DNA of 26,614 bases from Lachnospiraceae bacterium UBA4364. GTDB lineage: Bacteria; Bacillota; Clostridia; Lachnospirales; Lachnospiraceae. A model generated the notes under the pieces. The model saw nothing but the letters and a program-made list of their open reading frames with translations. It made no database searches and was not told the origin of the DNA. Positions within the stretch are counted from its first letter, which is position 1. Each line of letters opens with the position of its first letter. The stretch lies in contig DGSK01000063.1 in the NCBI GenBank assembly GCA_002393955.1, positions 1 through 26,614 on the forward strand, read 5' to 3'. Made by a program: the position numbers and the translations under genes. Shown here in pieces: positions 1 through 8,392 of the stretch.

Positions 1-32
1 AGTTAGTGGGAAGTTTTAGTAATAAAAATAAG

Positions 33-61
33 GCATGGTGCATATTGCACTGTGCTTTTTA
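33..61 (+). terminator. Intrinsic terminator of an upstream gene
   Basis: A 10-bp stem (33-42 with 46-55, two G-T wobbles) with a 3-base loop is followed at once by TTTTT at 56-60. A-rich sequence precedes it, so it could also act on the other strand. It separates cstA from whatever lies to the left of the window. Bases 1-32 show nothing assignable. Confidence 0.7.
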
Positions 62-97
62 TGTCAGGATTTGATATTAATTTCCTGAAAGATAATA

Positions 98-106
98 TGA
101 TATAAT
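98..106 (+). promoter_or_regulatory. Extended -10 promoter for cstA
   Basis: The perfect extended -10 element TGATATAAT lies at 98-106, about 88 bases before the cstA start. No good -35 is placed 16-18 bases upstream; TTGATA at 71-76 is 24 bases from TATAAT, so the extended -10 probably does the work. Transcription would begin near 112-115, after the terminator at 33-61. Confidence 0.6.
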
Positions 107-193
107 ACTGTGAAACAATGTCAAAGGTTTTTCACATGAACAGAGTCTGTTTCAATAAAAAATAATTCAATTGAAAAAAGCGGGGAAACGGAA

Positions 194-1621
194 ATGATAT
201 CATTAATTCTTTCGTTTGCAGTTCTTATAATCGGGTACATAGTTTATGGCAGTATTGTTGAAAAGGTTTTTGCACCTGATGACAGAAAAACACCGGCCTA
301 TACTAAACAGGATGGTGTAGACTTTATTCCCATGCCCACATGGAAGGCTTTTCTGGTACAGCTCCTTAATATCGCAGGCACCGGTCCTATTTTTGGTGCG
401 ATAATGGGTGCGTGTTTTGGCCCTGTGGTTTTTCTCTGGATAATATTTGGTTCTGTTCTGGGGGGCGGAGTCCATGACTATATGTGCGGAATGATATCCG
501 AAAGGCATGATGGCGCATCCATTGCGGAACTGAGCGGTATATATCTGGGCAAGGCCGCTAAGTGGTTCATGCGGGGATTTTCGGTTATTCTCCTGCTTCT
601 TACGGGAACCGTGTTTGTTAATTCTCCTGCGGCCCTTTTAGCAAGGCTTACACCGGAAGTTCTGGGAACGGGATTTTGGATTGTAGTGATACTTTTGTAT
701 TATATTCTGGCTACCCTTCTTCCGATAGATAAGATAATAGGAAGGCTCTATCCTGTTTTTGGCGTGATACTGATCGTTATGGCTGTAGGAATACTTGGGG
801 GCACTATAGCAGGAGGATACCACATTCCGGAGATCACGCTTCATAATCTCCATCCCGATAATCTTCCTGTATGGCCCTTTATGTTTGTGACTGTGGCCTG
901 CGGTGCGATATCGGGCTTTCACGCTACCCAGTCTCCTCTTATGAGTAAATGCATAACCTCTGAAAAACAGGGGCGGAAGGTTTTCTACGCTGCGATGCTG
1001 ACAGAATCAGTCATAGCATTAATCTGGGCAGCCGGTGGCGTTGCCTTTTATGGAGCTACAGGAGGTCTCAGTGCGGCTATAGAAGAGATGGGGCAGTCGG
1101 GTGTTGTTTATGACATTTCTACAGGAATGCTTGGGACTGCAGGCGGAATACTTGCGGTCGTAGGCGTGATCGCATGCCCTATTACCTCCGGTGATACGGC
1201 ATTCCGCTCGGCAAGACTTATACTGTCAGAGGTGACCGGACTGGATCAGAAACCGATACGCAACCGCCTTATCATAACCATACCGCTTTTAGGGCTGGGG
1301 GCAGTTCTTACACAGCTTGACTTCAATGTATTGTGGAGATATTTTTCCTGGAGTAATCAGACACTGGCCATGGTGGCACTTTGGGTCGCAACGGTATATT
1401 TGGTCAAAAATGCGAAAAAAATATATTACAGTCTTATGACAGCACTTCCTGCATCCTTTATGTCTGCAGTAAGCCTTACATATATTCTGATGGCTGATGA
1501 GGGACTGGGACTGCCTTCGAAGATAGCATATCCGGCCGGCATAGTATTTGCCAGCATACTCTTTGTGCTGTATTGTCTGGGTCTTGGCAGGGCAGCAAAG
1601 CATATTGAAGCTGAAAAATGA
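194..1621 (+). CDS. cstA: CstA-family carbon starvation/peptide or pyruvate transporter, short form
   Basis: This is a 475-residue polytopic membrane protein with around a dozen hydrophobic segments. The N-terminal region carries features typical of CstA: the glycine-rich stretch LLNIAGTGPIFGAIMG near residues 57-72, GGGVHDYMCGM near 90-100 and RHDGASIAEL soon after. CstA family members import peptides or pyruvate, often when carbon is short. The E. coli protein is about 700 residues; the shorter form here is usual in clostridia. The start is an ATG with only a weak purine-rich site (GGGGAAACGGA) before it. It has its own extended -10 promoter and no terminator after it, so the downstream phosphatase lipoprotein may be cotranscribed. 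The substrate cannot be told from sequence. Confidence 0.88.
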   Translation: MISLILSFAVLIIGYIVYGSIVEKVFAPDDRKTPAYTKQDGVDFIPMPTWKAFLVQLLNIAGTGPIFGAIMGACFGPVVFLWIIFGSVLGGGVHDYMCGMISERHDGASIAELSGIYLGKAAKWFMRGFSVILLLLTGTVFVNSPAALLARLTPEVLGTGFWIVVILLYYILATLLPIDKIIGRLYPVFGVILIVMAVGILGGTIAGGYHIPEITLHNLHPDNLPVWPFMFVTVACGAISGFHATQSPLMSKCITSEKQGRKVFYAAMLTESVIALIWAAGGVAFYGATGGLSAAIEEMGQSGVVYDISTGMLGTAGGILAVVGVIACPITSGDTAFRSARLILSEVTGLDQKPIRNRLIITIPLLGLGAVLTQLDFNVLWRYFSWSNQTLAMVALWVATVYLVKNAKKIYYSLMTALPASFMSAVSLTYILMADEGLGLPSKIAYPAGIVFASILFVLYCLGLGRAAKHIEAEK

Positions 1622-1684
1622 TATGGCTGGTGATACGGAATCTAATGATTGGTCAAATTAATCAATAAGAAAAGAGGGAGATTA

Positions 1685-4096
1685 ATGAGAAGAGTAAAGA
1701 ATAGGAAGAACCAGGGAAGATGCTTCATGTTACTGACTTTTGCGATGGCTGCGGTTATCGGTCTGGCAGGAATAGCCGGCTGCGGCAAAGCAGAGCCTGC
1801 TCCGCTTTCGGAATACTGGGCTGCGGATTCCGCAGCGGCAGAAAGTCTGAAGAGTTATGTGTCAAAGGTTACGGATGAAAAAGATACGGAAAACTTTATC
1901 CCTGCAAAGGACCGTATAGCCGTATTCGATATGGACGGTACACTTACCTGCGAGACTTATTATACTTACTATGACACTATGATGTTCATAAATTATTGCC
2001 TGGTGGATCACCCTGAGAGAGTATCGGATGATCTGAAGGCGGCAGCTGCCGAGATTAAGCCGGGCTATACCGCAGGCGAGGAGCTGGCAAGAAATTTTGC
2101 AAAAGCTTATGCGGGGATGACGGTACAGGAACTTTATGATTATGCGGTGGAATTCGGACAGAAAGAAACTGAGAGCTTCAACAATATGCGGTATATTGAC
2201 GGCTTCTACCTGCCCATGGTTGAGGTGGTGAAGTATCTTTACGACAATGGCTTTACGATATATGTGGTCAGCGGCACGGAACGCACTACCACCAGGGCGA
2301 TAGTGGCAAATTCTCCTATCAGCGAATATGTGACACCAAATCATGTAATAGGAACTGAGTTCGAGGTAAAAATAAAGGGGAACGAGGATGTTCCGTCAAA
2401 TATGGATTATAAATTCGCAGATGGTGATGAGCTGGTATTTACCGGCGGGTTTATACAGAAAAATCTGAATGCCAATAAGACTATCTGGATAGAAAGAGAG
2501 ATCGGACAGATGCCGGTGCTTGCCTTTGGAAACAGCGGAAGCGATACCAGCATGATGAATTATGTACTGGATGAGAGGAATCCGTACCCTTCCGAAGCAT
2601 ATATGATAGTGGCAGATGACGATGTCAGGGAATGGGGCACACAGGACTGGAATGAAAAATCTGCAGCATATATGGAGCAGGGCTATGTACCGATCTCAAT
2701 GAAAAATGATTTCTTAAAGATTTATCCCGACAATATTACCAGGGCTGATGAGCAGTACAATGAAATTGAAACAGATAATGCGGCTGATTCAAATGTTGTA
2801 CAGTTAAGCGACTATACGGCGGATTCAAATGAAAGCGTGCAGGAGGTTTACGAGGCTCAGAATGAAAATCTGAGAGCATCGCTTTCCCGCGAAGGCTATT
2901 CCCTGGAACAGACTGTGGTCCTTAGCCGGCATAACATTCGGGCACCGCTGTCAGCGGAAGGTTCTGCGCTGGATACCATCACTCCTCATGACTGGTTCGA
3001 CTGGTCTGCGGAGGCGAGCCAGCTTTCCGTAAGAGGCGGAAACCTTGAAAATGAGATGGGACAGTATTTCAGAAAGTGGCTTGAGGCTGAAGGGCTGTTT
3101 GTTCCCAATTATCAGCCCACGACAGAGGCAGTGCGCATATATGCCAATTCAAAGCAGCGAACTATCGCTACAGCGCGTTTTTTTGCGGCCGGACTTCTGC
3201 CGGTTTCCAATATGGAGGTGGAGTATCATTCGGACTTTGACACAATGGATCCTGTGTTCAATCCCGTTCTTACTTATATGTCTGATGAATATGAGACAGA
3301 TGCAGAGAGTGAGATCCATGATTCTTTCGATTCCGTGATCGCAGATCTTGACGATAATTATGCACTGTTGGGGGAAGTCATTGATGTGGAAGAATCGGAT
3401 GATTATAAAAATGGTGCTTTCACAGGCTTTGTAACGGATGATTCGGAGTTTGCCCTTGAGGAAGGAAAGGAACCCTCTGTAAACGGTTCGCTAAAGCAGG
3501 CATGTCAGATAAGCGATGCACTTGTCCTGCAGTACTATGAGGAACCGGATGATACAAAGGCTTCTTTTGGACATGATATTTCAAGGGCGGACTGGGAGTC
3601 GATATCTGAGATAAAGGATGTGTATGGGGATGTGCTTTTTACAGCCCCTTTAGTTGCAGTAAATGTGGCGCATCCTCTTCTTGAAGAGATTGATAATGAA
3701 CTTAATACGGATGGAAGGAAATTTACCTTTTTATGTGGCCATGATTCCAATCTTGCAAGTGTCCTGGCGGCTTTGGAAGCAGAGGAGTACAGTCTTCCGG
3801 GAACCATAGAGAAGAAGACTCCTATAGGCGCAAAGCTGGTTATCTGCAGATGGAAAAGTAATGACGGCGAGGAAATGATGAGTCTTGATCTGGTATATCA
3901 GAAGACGGAGCAGCTCCGCCAGATGTCGCTGCTTAGTGACGATGATCCGCCTGCGATCTACAGTCTTAAGCTGCAGGGGTTAGAAGCTGATGAAAACGGG
4001 CTTTATAAGGCTGCGGATGTAATGCAGCGCCTCTCTGATGCCATAGGCAGGTATGATGAACTGATTGAAGAATACGAGCAGGATGCAGCGGCTTAA
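1685..4096 (+). CDS. Secreted lipoprotein with a HAD phosphatase domain fused to a histidine acid phosphatase domain
   Basis: The protein has 803 residues from the ATG at 1685, which has a good GAGGGA site; an in-frame TTG at 1649 is less likely. Residues 1-33 form a lipoprotein signal with lipobox IAGC, giving a lipid-anchored Cys33 outside the membrane. Domain 1 (about 75-310) is HAD-type: DMDGT with Asp82/Asp84, SGT at Ser196 and GNSGSD ending in Asp287. Domain 2 (about 405-800) is of the histidine acid phosphatase (phytase-like) type: RHNIRAP with Arg415/His416/Arg419 and a C-terminal HD at His686-Asp687. Both catalytic sets look intact, so two different phosphomonoesterase chemistries sit on one chain. 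A likely role is scavenging phosphate from external organic phosphates; the substrate is unknown. It follows cstA by 63 bases and has no visible promoter of its own. Confidence 0.85.
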   Translation: MRRVKNRKNQGRCFMLLTFAMAAVIGLAGIAGCGKAEPAPLSEYWAADSAAAESLKSYVSKVTDEKDTENFIPAKDRIAVFDMDGTLTCETYYTYYDTMMFINYCLVDHPERVSDDLKAAAAEIKPGYTAGEELARNFAKAYAGMTVQELYDYAVEFGQKETESFNNMRYIDGFYLPMVEVVKYLYDNGFTIYVVSGTERTTTRAIVANSPISEYVTPNHVIGTEFEVKIKGNEDVPSNMDYKFADGDELVFTGGFIQKNLNANKTIWIEREIGQMPVLAFGNSGSDTSMMNYVLDERNPYPSEAYMIVADDDVREWGTQDWNEKSAAYMEQGYVPISMKNDFLKIYPDNITRADEQYNEIETDNAADSNVVQLSDYTADSNESVQEVYEAQNENLRASLSREGYSLEQTVVLSRHNIRAPLSAEGSALDTITPHDWFDWSAEASQLSVRGGNLENEMGQYFRKWLEAEGLFVPNYQPTTEAVRIYANSKQRTIATARFFAAGLLPVSNMEVEYHSDFDTMDPVFNPVLTYMSDEYETDAESEIHDSFDSVIADLDDNYALLGEVIDVEESDDYKNGAFTGFVTDDSEFALEEGKEPSVNGSLKQACQISDALVLQYYEEPDDTKASFGHDISRADWESISEIKDVYGDVLFTAPLVAVNVAHPLLEEIDNELNTDGRKFTFLCGHDSNLASVLAALEAEEYSLPGTIEKKTPIGAKLVICRWKSNDGEEMMSLDLVYQKTEQLRQMSLLSDDDPPAIYSLKLQGLEADENGLYKAADVMQRLSDAIGRYDELIEEYEQDAAA

Positions 4097-4159
4097 GAAA
4101 CCGTAAAGAAATCGTTAGGAAATCATTATACGAAAAAAGGTTTTTAGCGCCGCTGGATA

Positions 4160-4168
4160 TGTTATAAT
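4160..4168 (+). promoter_or_regulatory. Extended -10 promoter for the STAS gene
   Basis: TGTTATAAT at 4160-4168 is an extended -10 element about 42 bases before the start codon. The -35 region is only T-rich (4141-4146). It lies in the 113-base gap after the phosphatase lipoprotein gene. Confidence 0.6.
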
Positions 4169-4209
4169 GAACTGACTATAAAACTGTTTCAGAAACGGAG
4201 GAGAAGGTT

Positions 4210-4506
4210 ATGACAGTAAACAAAGAACTTAATGGAAGCGAGCTGGTTGTCAGTGTATCGGGAAGGATCGATACCACGACTGCGCCGACACTTGAGGCAG
4301 AGATAAAGGGAAGCCTTGATGGTGTACAGAAACTTGTGCTGGACATAGCTGATGTTGAATATGTTTCATCAGCCGGACTTCGTGTATTTCTTTCTACACA
4401 CAAGACTATGTTAAAGCAGGGCGGCATGGTGATAAAGAATGTTTCGGAGAGTGTTAAGGAGATATTCGAGGTAACAGGTTTTTCAGATATTCTTACGATT
4501 GAATGA
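4210..4506 (+). CDS. STAS-domain anti-sigma-factor antagonist (SpoIIAA/RsbV family)
   Basis: This 98-residue protein is a single STAS domain. The signature stretch LDIADVEYVSSAGLRVFL lies at 44-61. By analogy with SpoIIAA, Ser53 in VSSAG is the likely site phosphorylated by a partner anti-sigma kinase. Unphosphorylated antagonists of this family bind the kinase and free a sigma factor; phosphatases of the PP2C type reactivate them. Such a phosphatase is encoded next, at 4644-6680. Start: ATG with a strong GGAGGAG site 7 bases upstream. It has its own promoter and terminator, so it is a single-gene unit. The kinase and the target (sigma factor or other) are not in the window. Confidence 0.9.
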   Translation: MTVNKELNGSELVVSVSGRIDTTTAPTLEAEIKGSLDGVQKLVLDIADVEYVSSAGLRVFLSTHKTMLKQGGMVIKNVSESVKEIFEVTGFSDILTIE

Positions 4507-4529
4507 TTCATTTGAATGTACACGGGATA

Positions 4530-4582
4530 GGACCGGATCATGTGCTCCGTTATGAGCACCTGTTTCCGGTCCGGTATTTTTT
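4530..4582 (+). terminator. Intrinsic terminator after the STAS gene
   Basis: Outer stem GGACCGGA (4530-4537) pairs with TCCGGTCC (4565-4572). An inner stem GTGCTC (4542-4547) pairs with GAGCAC (4554-4559). TTTTTT follows at 4577-4582. The two-part stem is very stable and separates the antagonist gene from the phosphatase gene. Confidence 0.85.
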
Positions 4583-4643
4583 ATGCCGGTGTTAAGTGCA
4601 GGGATTACTCCTGCTCCGGCGAAGTATTTACGAAGGTAAATTT

Positions 4644-6680
4644 ATGGCTTTGATGATTTTAAAAATGACAGGTGTAACAGCACTGTATGTTTTGCTTACG
4701 GTAGCATTGTGGTACCTGACAAAAGATAAGAAGCTGAAACTGACGGGCAAGGTGCTTATAGGCGTCGTTTTCGGCATCAGCTCCATATTATCAACTCATT
4801 ATGGTATAGCATTTGATAATATGGTTATCAACGTGAGAGATATAGGACCTCTCGCGGCAGGTCTGTTTTTTTCACCGCTTGCCGGGATCATTGCCGGGCT
4901 TATGGGCGGAATTGAACGATATATCGCAGGCACATATTTTGGTGTAGGTTCATATACGAGGGTGGCGTGCAGTGTATCAACCTGCCTGGCGGGATTTGTA
5001 GCCATGCTTATGAACCGTAAGATGTTCAAAGGAAAGAAGCCTTCACCTTTTTATGCTTTTTTCATGGGTGCGGTAATGGAAGTATTCCATATGTATGTGG
5101 TATTCGTTACCCACAGGAACGATATGAGGATGGCATTTCTTGTGGTAAGTACCTGCGCGATACCCATGATAATTTTTACAGGATTAGGTATGGCTGTATC
5201 ATCAGGCTTGCTGCAGTTCTACACCGGGGAATGGCATAATCCTTTCAGAAAAATCGACAAGGAAAGCGAATCTCTGTCTCGGGAGTTTCAGAGATGGCTG
5301 TTTCTTGTGGTTTCAATCGTAATACTCGGAAGCTTTCTGTTTTCTTTTATTCTCCAGACACAGTCTGCCGATCAGGACTGCCGGCTTACGCTGACAGAGA
5401 ACTATGAAACCATCAGAAGAAATTACCAGTCGGGGGAAAGGGCTCTCAGGGCTGACAGTACAGTCTCGTACTGCATCATTGGAATGAACAGGCAGATACT
5501 TAAAGGCGTGGACGGGGGGAAGGCGATGCCTGAGGATGAGTACGCCCGTTTGCTGCAGAATCTGGGAACTGTCAGCAAGGAAGAATTTATGGGCGTCAGC
5601 TCAATGGTATATGCAGACTGGATGGATGTGAACACGCTCCTGGTTACGTCAATGAGCATCGACGAAGTGTACTGGTACAGGAATGCCCAGGCGTACGAGC
5701 TGGCACTTGCTGACGTGCTTCTGTTTGCGGTCATCTATGTCCTTATAGCTTTTCTGGTAAATCAGATCGTTGTCAACAATATCAGGATGATCAACGATTC
5801 TCTGGGAAAGATAACCAACGGAAATTTAAACGAGGTTGTATCGGTAAGAAGCTCTTCGGAATTTGCATCATTATCGGATGACATCAACCAGACCGTTGTG
5901 GCACTAAAGGGTTATATCGAGGCTGCGGAAAAGAGGATAGAGCAGGAACTTATCCTTGCTCAGACCATACAGGCATCGGCGCTGCCTCAGGTGTTTAAGT
6001 TTCCTGACCGGGAGGATCTTGAGCTTTTTGCAACAATGAAGCCGGCAAAAGAAGTGGGCGGAGATTTTTATGATTTCTTCTTTGTAGACAGGGACAATAT
6101 CGCCCTTGTTATTGCGGATGTTTCGGGCAAAGGAATTCCTGCGGCACTATTTATGATGCGGAGCAAGACTGCCATCAGGAGCTTCGCAAAATCAGGCTGT
6201 TCACCGGAAGATGTTATATCAAAGGCAAATGAGGCTCTTTGCGAGGGTAATGATGCGGAAATGTTTGTGACGGTCTGGATCGGGATCGTGAACATGGTAA
6301 CCGGACATATGCGCTGTGCGAATGCAGGTCATGAATATCCCGTGATAAAACGGGCCGGCGGGGATTATGAAATCATAAAGGATGTACATTCAATGCCGCT
6401 GGCGGCTTTTCCCGGGATAAAAGCCGCTCCCTACGAAATGCAGCTCCATAATGGCGACCGGGTATTTGTATATACTGATGGTGTGCCTGAGGCGATAAAT
6501 GATTCGGATGAGCAGTATGGTACGGAAAGAATGCTTGACACATTGAACGGTGCAAGGAACAAAAGTATCACGGAAACACTGCCGATAATTTCAGAAAGCA
6601 TAAATGAGTTCAAGCAGAATGCGGATCAGTTTGATGATATAACAATGCTTGGATTTGAGTTTATAAATCCGAAGGTATAG
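4644..6680 (+). CDS. Membrane sensor phosphatase: 5TMR-LYT, HAMP and SpoIIE/RsbU-type PP2C
   Basis: The protein has 678 residues from the ATG at 4644 (GAAGGT site); an in-frame GTG at 4596 lacks a site and overlaps the terminator region. Residues 1-200 form multiple membrane helices of the 5TM LytS-YhcK receptor type, with the conserved GPLAAGLFFSPLAGIIAGL and GGIERY. A further helix near 217-240, an outer segment of about 120 residues and another helix near 355 lead to a HAMP-like region (to about 430). The C-terminal third is a PP2C phosphatase with metal-binding aspartates: GGDFYD (Asp474, Asp477), ADVSGKG (Asp492), TDGVPEA (Asp612) and FDDIT (Asp664-665). It probably dephosphorylates the STAS protein encoded just upstream in response to an external signal. 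The signal is unknown; 5TMR-LYT domains have been linked to cell-wall fragments or small ligands. Confidence 0.9.
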   Translation: MALMILKMTGVTALYVLLTVALWYLTKDKKLKLTGKVLIGVVFGISSILSTHYGIAFDNMVINVRDIGPLAAGLFFSPLAGIIAGLMGGIERYIAGTYFGVGSYTRVACSVSTCLAGFVAMLMNRKMFKGKKPSPFYAFFMGAVMEVFHMYVVFVTHRNDMRMAFLVVSTCAIPMIIFTGLGMAVSSGLLQFYTGEWHNPFRKIDKESESLSREFQRWLFLVVSIVILGSFLFSFILQTQSADQDCRLTLTENYETIRRNYQSGERALRADSTVSYCIIGMNRQILKGVDGGKAMPEDEYARLLQNLGTVSKEEFMGVSSMVYADWMDVNTLLVTSMSIDEVYWYRNAQAYELALADVLLFAVIYVLIAFLVNQIVVNNIRMINDSLGKITNGNLNEVVSVRSSSEFASLSDDINQTVVALKGYIEAAEKRIEQELILAQTIQASALPQVFKFPDREDLELFATMKPAKEVGGDFYDFFFVDRDNIALVIADVSGKGIPAALFMMRSKTAIRSFAKSGCSPEDVISKANEALCEGNDAEMFVTVWIGIVNMVTGHMRCANAGHEYPVIKRAGGDYEIIKDVHSMPLAAFPGIKAAPYEMQLHNGDRVFVYTDGVPEAINDSDEQYGTERMLDTLNGARNKSITETLPIISESINEFKQNADQFDDITMLGFEFINPKV

Positions 6681-6719
6681 CGCCACACACTGTCTGAAAA
6701 TTAAGCCGGAGAATAAAAA

Positions 6720-6750
6720 CCGTTTTCCCTTAGGGGAAGGCGGTTTTTTT
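6720..6750 (+). terminator. Intrinsic terminator after the PP2C phosphatase gene
   Basis: A 10-bp stem (6720-6729 with 6734-6743, two G-T wobbles) with loop TTAG is followed by TTTTTTT (6744-6750) and preceded by AAAAA. It separates the signalling genes from the division cluster and could work in both directions. Confidence 0.85.
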
Positions 6751-6762
6751 ATTATTTTTGCC

Positions 6763-6791
6763 TTGAAAAAAAGACTTAGGGGGATTAAAAT
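6763..6791 (+). promoter_or_regulatory. Promoter of the mraZ division cluster
   Basis: TTGAAA (6763-6768), a 17-base spacer and TAAAAT (6786-6791) form a good vegetative promoter. Transcription would start near 6797-6800, exactly where the tandem repeat array begins, leaving a 5' leader of about 130 bases made almost wholly of the repeats. Confidence 0.65.
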
Positions 6792-6799
6792 AGGAAATG

Positions 6800-6925
6800 T
6801 GGTGAAAAATGGTGAAAAATAGCAAATTGTGGCAAAATATGGAAAATAATGGCGGGGATTTATAGAAATTCGGTGGGAATCCGGTAGAATTTTGGCAGGA
6901 TCTCCGTAGGATATTGGCAGGTTTT
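6800..6925 (+). repeat. Tandem 10-11 bp repeat array, probable MraZ operator
   Basis: Six 10-bp units run from 6800 to 6859 (consensus TGG-N-RAAAAT, the first two identical as TGGTGAAAAA). A degenerate 11-bp unit (6860-6870) follows, then five 11-bp units from 6871 to 6925 (consensus YGGYAGGATNT; TTGGCAGG occurs twice, at 6892 and 6914). Nearly every unit has GG at the same position: 6801, 6811, 6831, 6841, 6851, 6872, 6883, 6894 and 6916. One unit per helical turn is the pattern expected for MraZ, which binds tandem TGGGN-type boxes before its own gene; known operators have only about three or four. The last unit also supplies the GGCAGG ribosome binding site of mraZ. The phased A-tracts in the first half should also bend the DNA. 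Confidence 0.75.
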
Positions 6926-6926
6926 T

Positions 6927-7364
6927 GTGTATAAAAGTGATTTTGTTCACACAATTGATGAAAAAGGAAGACTTATCATCCCGGCTAAATTCAGGGAACA
7001 GCTGGGGTGTGGTTTCGTTATAACCAAAGGACTTGACAGGTGCCTCTGGATACTGGATGCGGAAAGCTGGAATAAGCTTGAGTATAAGCTTCGCGGCATG
7101 TCAGTGCTCAATCCTGTGACGAGAAAGCTGCAGAGGCACTTCAGTGCCAGCGCCATAGACGGGGAAACAGATAAGCAGGGACGTATACTTCTGCCGCCTT
7201 CACTTAGAGCGTATGCAGAGCTTGACAAAGAAGTGCTGATCTGCGGGATTACAAACAGGATCGAGATCTGGAACAGCAGGCTGTTCGAAGAAAGCAATTC
7301 AGGTCCCGAGGAGATTGCGGCTTTTGCGGAGGAAACCGGACTTGCCACGGATCTTTCGTTCTGA
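6927..7364 (+). CDS. mraZ: MraZ transcriptional regulator of the division cluster
   Basis: This is a 145-residue MraZ with two SpoVT/AbrB-like half-domains. The first has HTIDEKGRLIIPAKFRE (residues 9-25) and the second DGETDKQGRILLPPSLRAY (about 76-94); both carry the DxKGR / DxQGR core. MraZ forms a ring-shaped oligomer that binds repeated boxes upstream of its own operon. The start is GTG at 6927, giving MYKSDF, the usual clostridial N-terminus; GGCAGG is 5 bases upstream and belongs to the last operator repeat. Its stop overlaps a possible upstream rsmH start by one base (TGATG at 7362-7366). It probably represses the operon by binding the array at 6800-6925. Confidence 0.95.
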   Translation: MYKSDFVHTIDEKGRLIIPAKFREQLGCGFVITKGLDRCLWILDAESWNKLEYKLRGMSVLNPVTRKLQRHFSASAIDGETDKQGRILLPPSLRAYAELDKEVLICGITNRIEIWNSRLFEESNSGPEEIAAFAEETGLATDLSF

Positions 7365-7444
7365 TGCTTGATACCGGGCTTGCGGCTATACGGCCGGAGC
7401 AGCGAAAGAGTTTGAATTATAAAATATTTACAGATGGTGTACGG

Positions 7445-8392
7445 ATGTCTGAAATGGAGTTTTATCATATACCGGTTCTTTTAAACGAAGTGATCGAAGG
7501 ACTGAATATAAGGCCTGACGGAGTATATGTAGATGGTACTGTAGGGGGCGGCGGCCATTCATCGGAAATAGCAAAGCTCCTTAATGAAAATGGCAGGCTT
7601 TACTGTTTCGACCAGGATAGTGAAGCACTTGCGGCAGCAAAGGAAAGACTGAAAGAATACGGCGACAGGGTTGTTTTTATCCATGACAATTATGTGAATG
7701 CGGTCAGCGTGCTGCAGGGGATGGGAGTAGACGGAGCTGACGGCATATTGCTGGATATAGGTGTTTCTTCATACCAGCTGGACAACCCTGAGAGAGGCTT
7801 TTCGTATAATGCAGATGCTCCCCTGGATATGAGGATGAACCGTGAAAATGCCCTTACCGCATACGACATAGTAAATACTTACAGCAAAAATGAACTGACA
7901 CGGATACTCAGGGATTACGGTGAGGAAAAATTTGCGGACAGGATCGCCGCGAATATAGTAAAGGCGAGAGAAAAGGAAGCAGTAAGAACGACATTTGAAC
8001 TCAACGAGATCATAAAGGCTTCCATCCCGGCCAGGATGCTTTCCGAAAACGGCCACCCGTCCAAGAGAACATTTCAGGCACTCAGAATAGAATGTAACAA
8101 AGAACTGGACGTGCTGAAAAGCTCTGTAGATGGAATGATAGATTTTTTAAGGCCGGAAGGCAGGCTGCTGATAATCAGTTTTCAGTCGCTTGAAGACAGG
8201 ATAGTAAAGAATGCTTTTAAGACAGCGGAAAATCCCTGTACCTGTCCGCCATCATTTCCCAAATGTGTGTGCGGAAAGGAATCGAAAGGGAAATGCGTAA
8301 CTAAGAGACCGATAACCGCAGGTGAAGATGAACTTGAAAAGAACCGCAGGTCAAAGCCTGCAAAACTCAGGATATTTGAGAGGAAAGCGTAA
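7445..8392 (+). CDS. rsmH: 16S rRNA (cytosine1402-N4)-methyltransferase
   Basis: RsmH (MraW) methylates N4 of C1402 in 16S rRNA using S-adenosylmethionine. The family's N-terminal HIPVLLNEVIEGL is followed by the AdoMet loop VDGTVGGGGHSSE and later by LLDIGVSSYQLD, RGFSY and MRM. Near the C-terminus NPCTCPPSFPKCVCG is a cysteine-rich stretch common in clostridial RsmH. The ATG at 7445 (MSEMEFYHIPV) gives 315 residues, close to the family norm. The open frame runs back to an ATG at 7364 overlapping the mraZ stop, which would add 27 unrelated residues. Neither has a strong ribosome binding site, so translational coupling from mraZ via 7364 is possible. Confidence 0.93.
   Translation: MSEMEFYHIPVLLNEVIEGLNIRPDGVYVDGTVGGGGHSSEIAKLLNENGRLYCFDQDSEALAAAKERLKEYGDRVVFIHDNYVNAVSVLQGMGVDGADGILLDIGVSSYQLDNPERGFSYNADAPLDMRMNRENALTAYDIVNTYSKNELTRILRDYGEEKFADRIAANIVKAREKEAVRTTFELNEIIKASIPARMLSENGHPSKRTFQALRIECNKELDVLKSSVDGMIDFLRPEGRLLIISFQSLEDRIVKNAFKTAENPCTCPPSFPKCVCGKESKGKCVTKRPITAGEDELEKNRRSKPAKLRIFERKA

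Noticed and set aside
71..106. TTGATA at 71-76 as the -35 of TATAAT at 101-106
   Set aside because: The spacer would be 24 bases, too long; the extended -10 explains the promoter better.
7364..7444. rsmH starting at ATG 7364
   Set aside because: It adds 27 residues not seen in the family and has no ribosome site close by; kept only as a possible coupling start.
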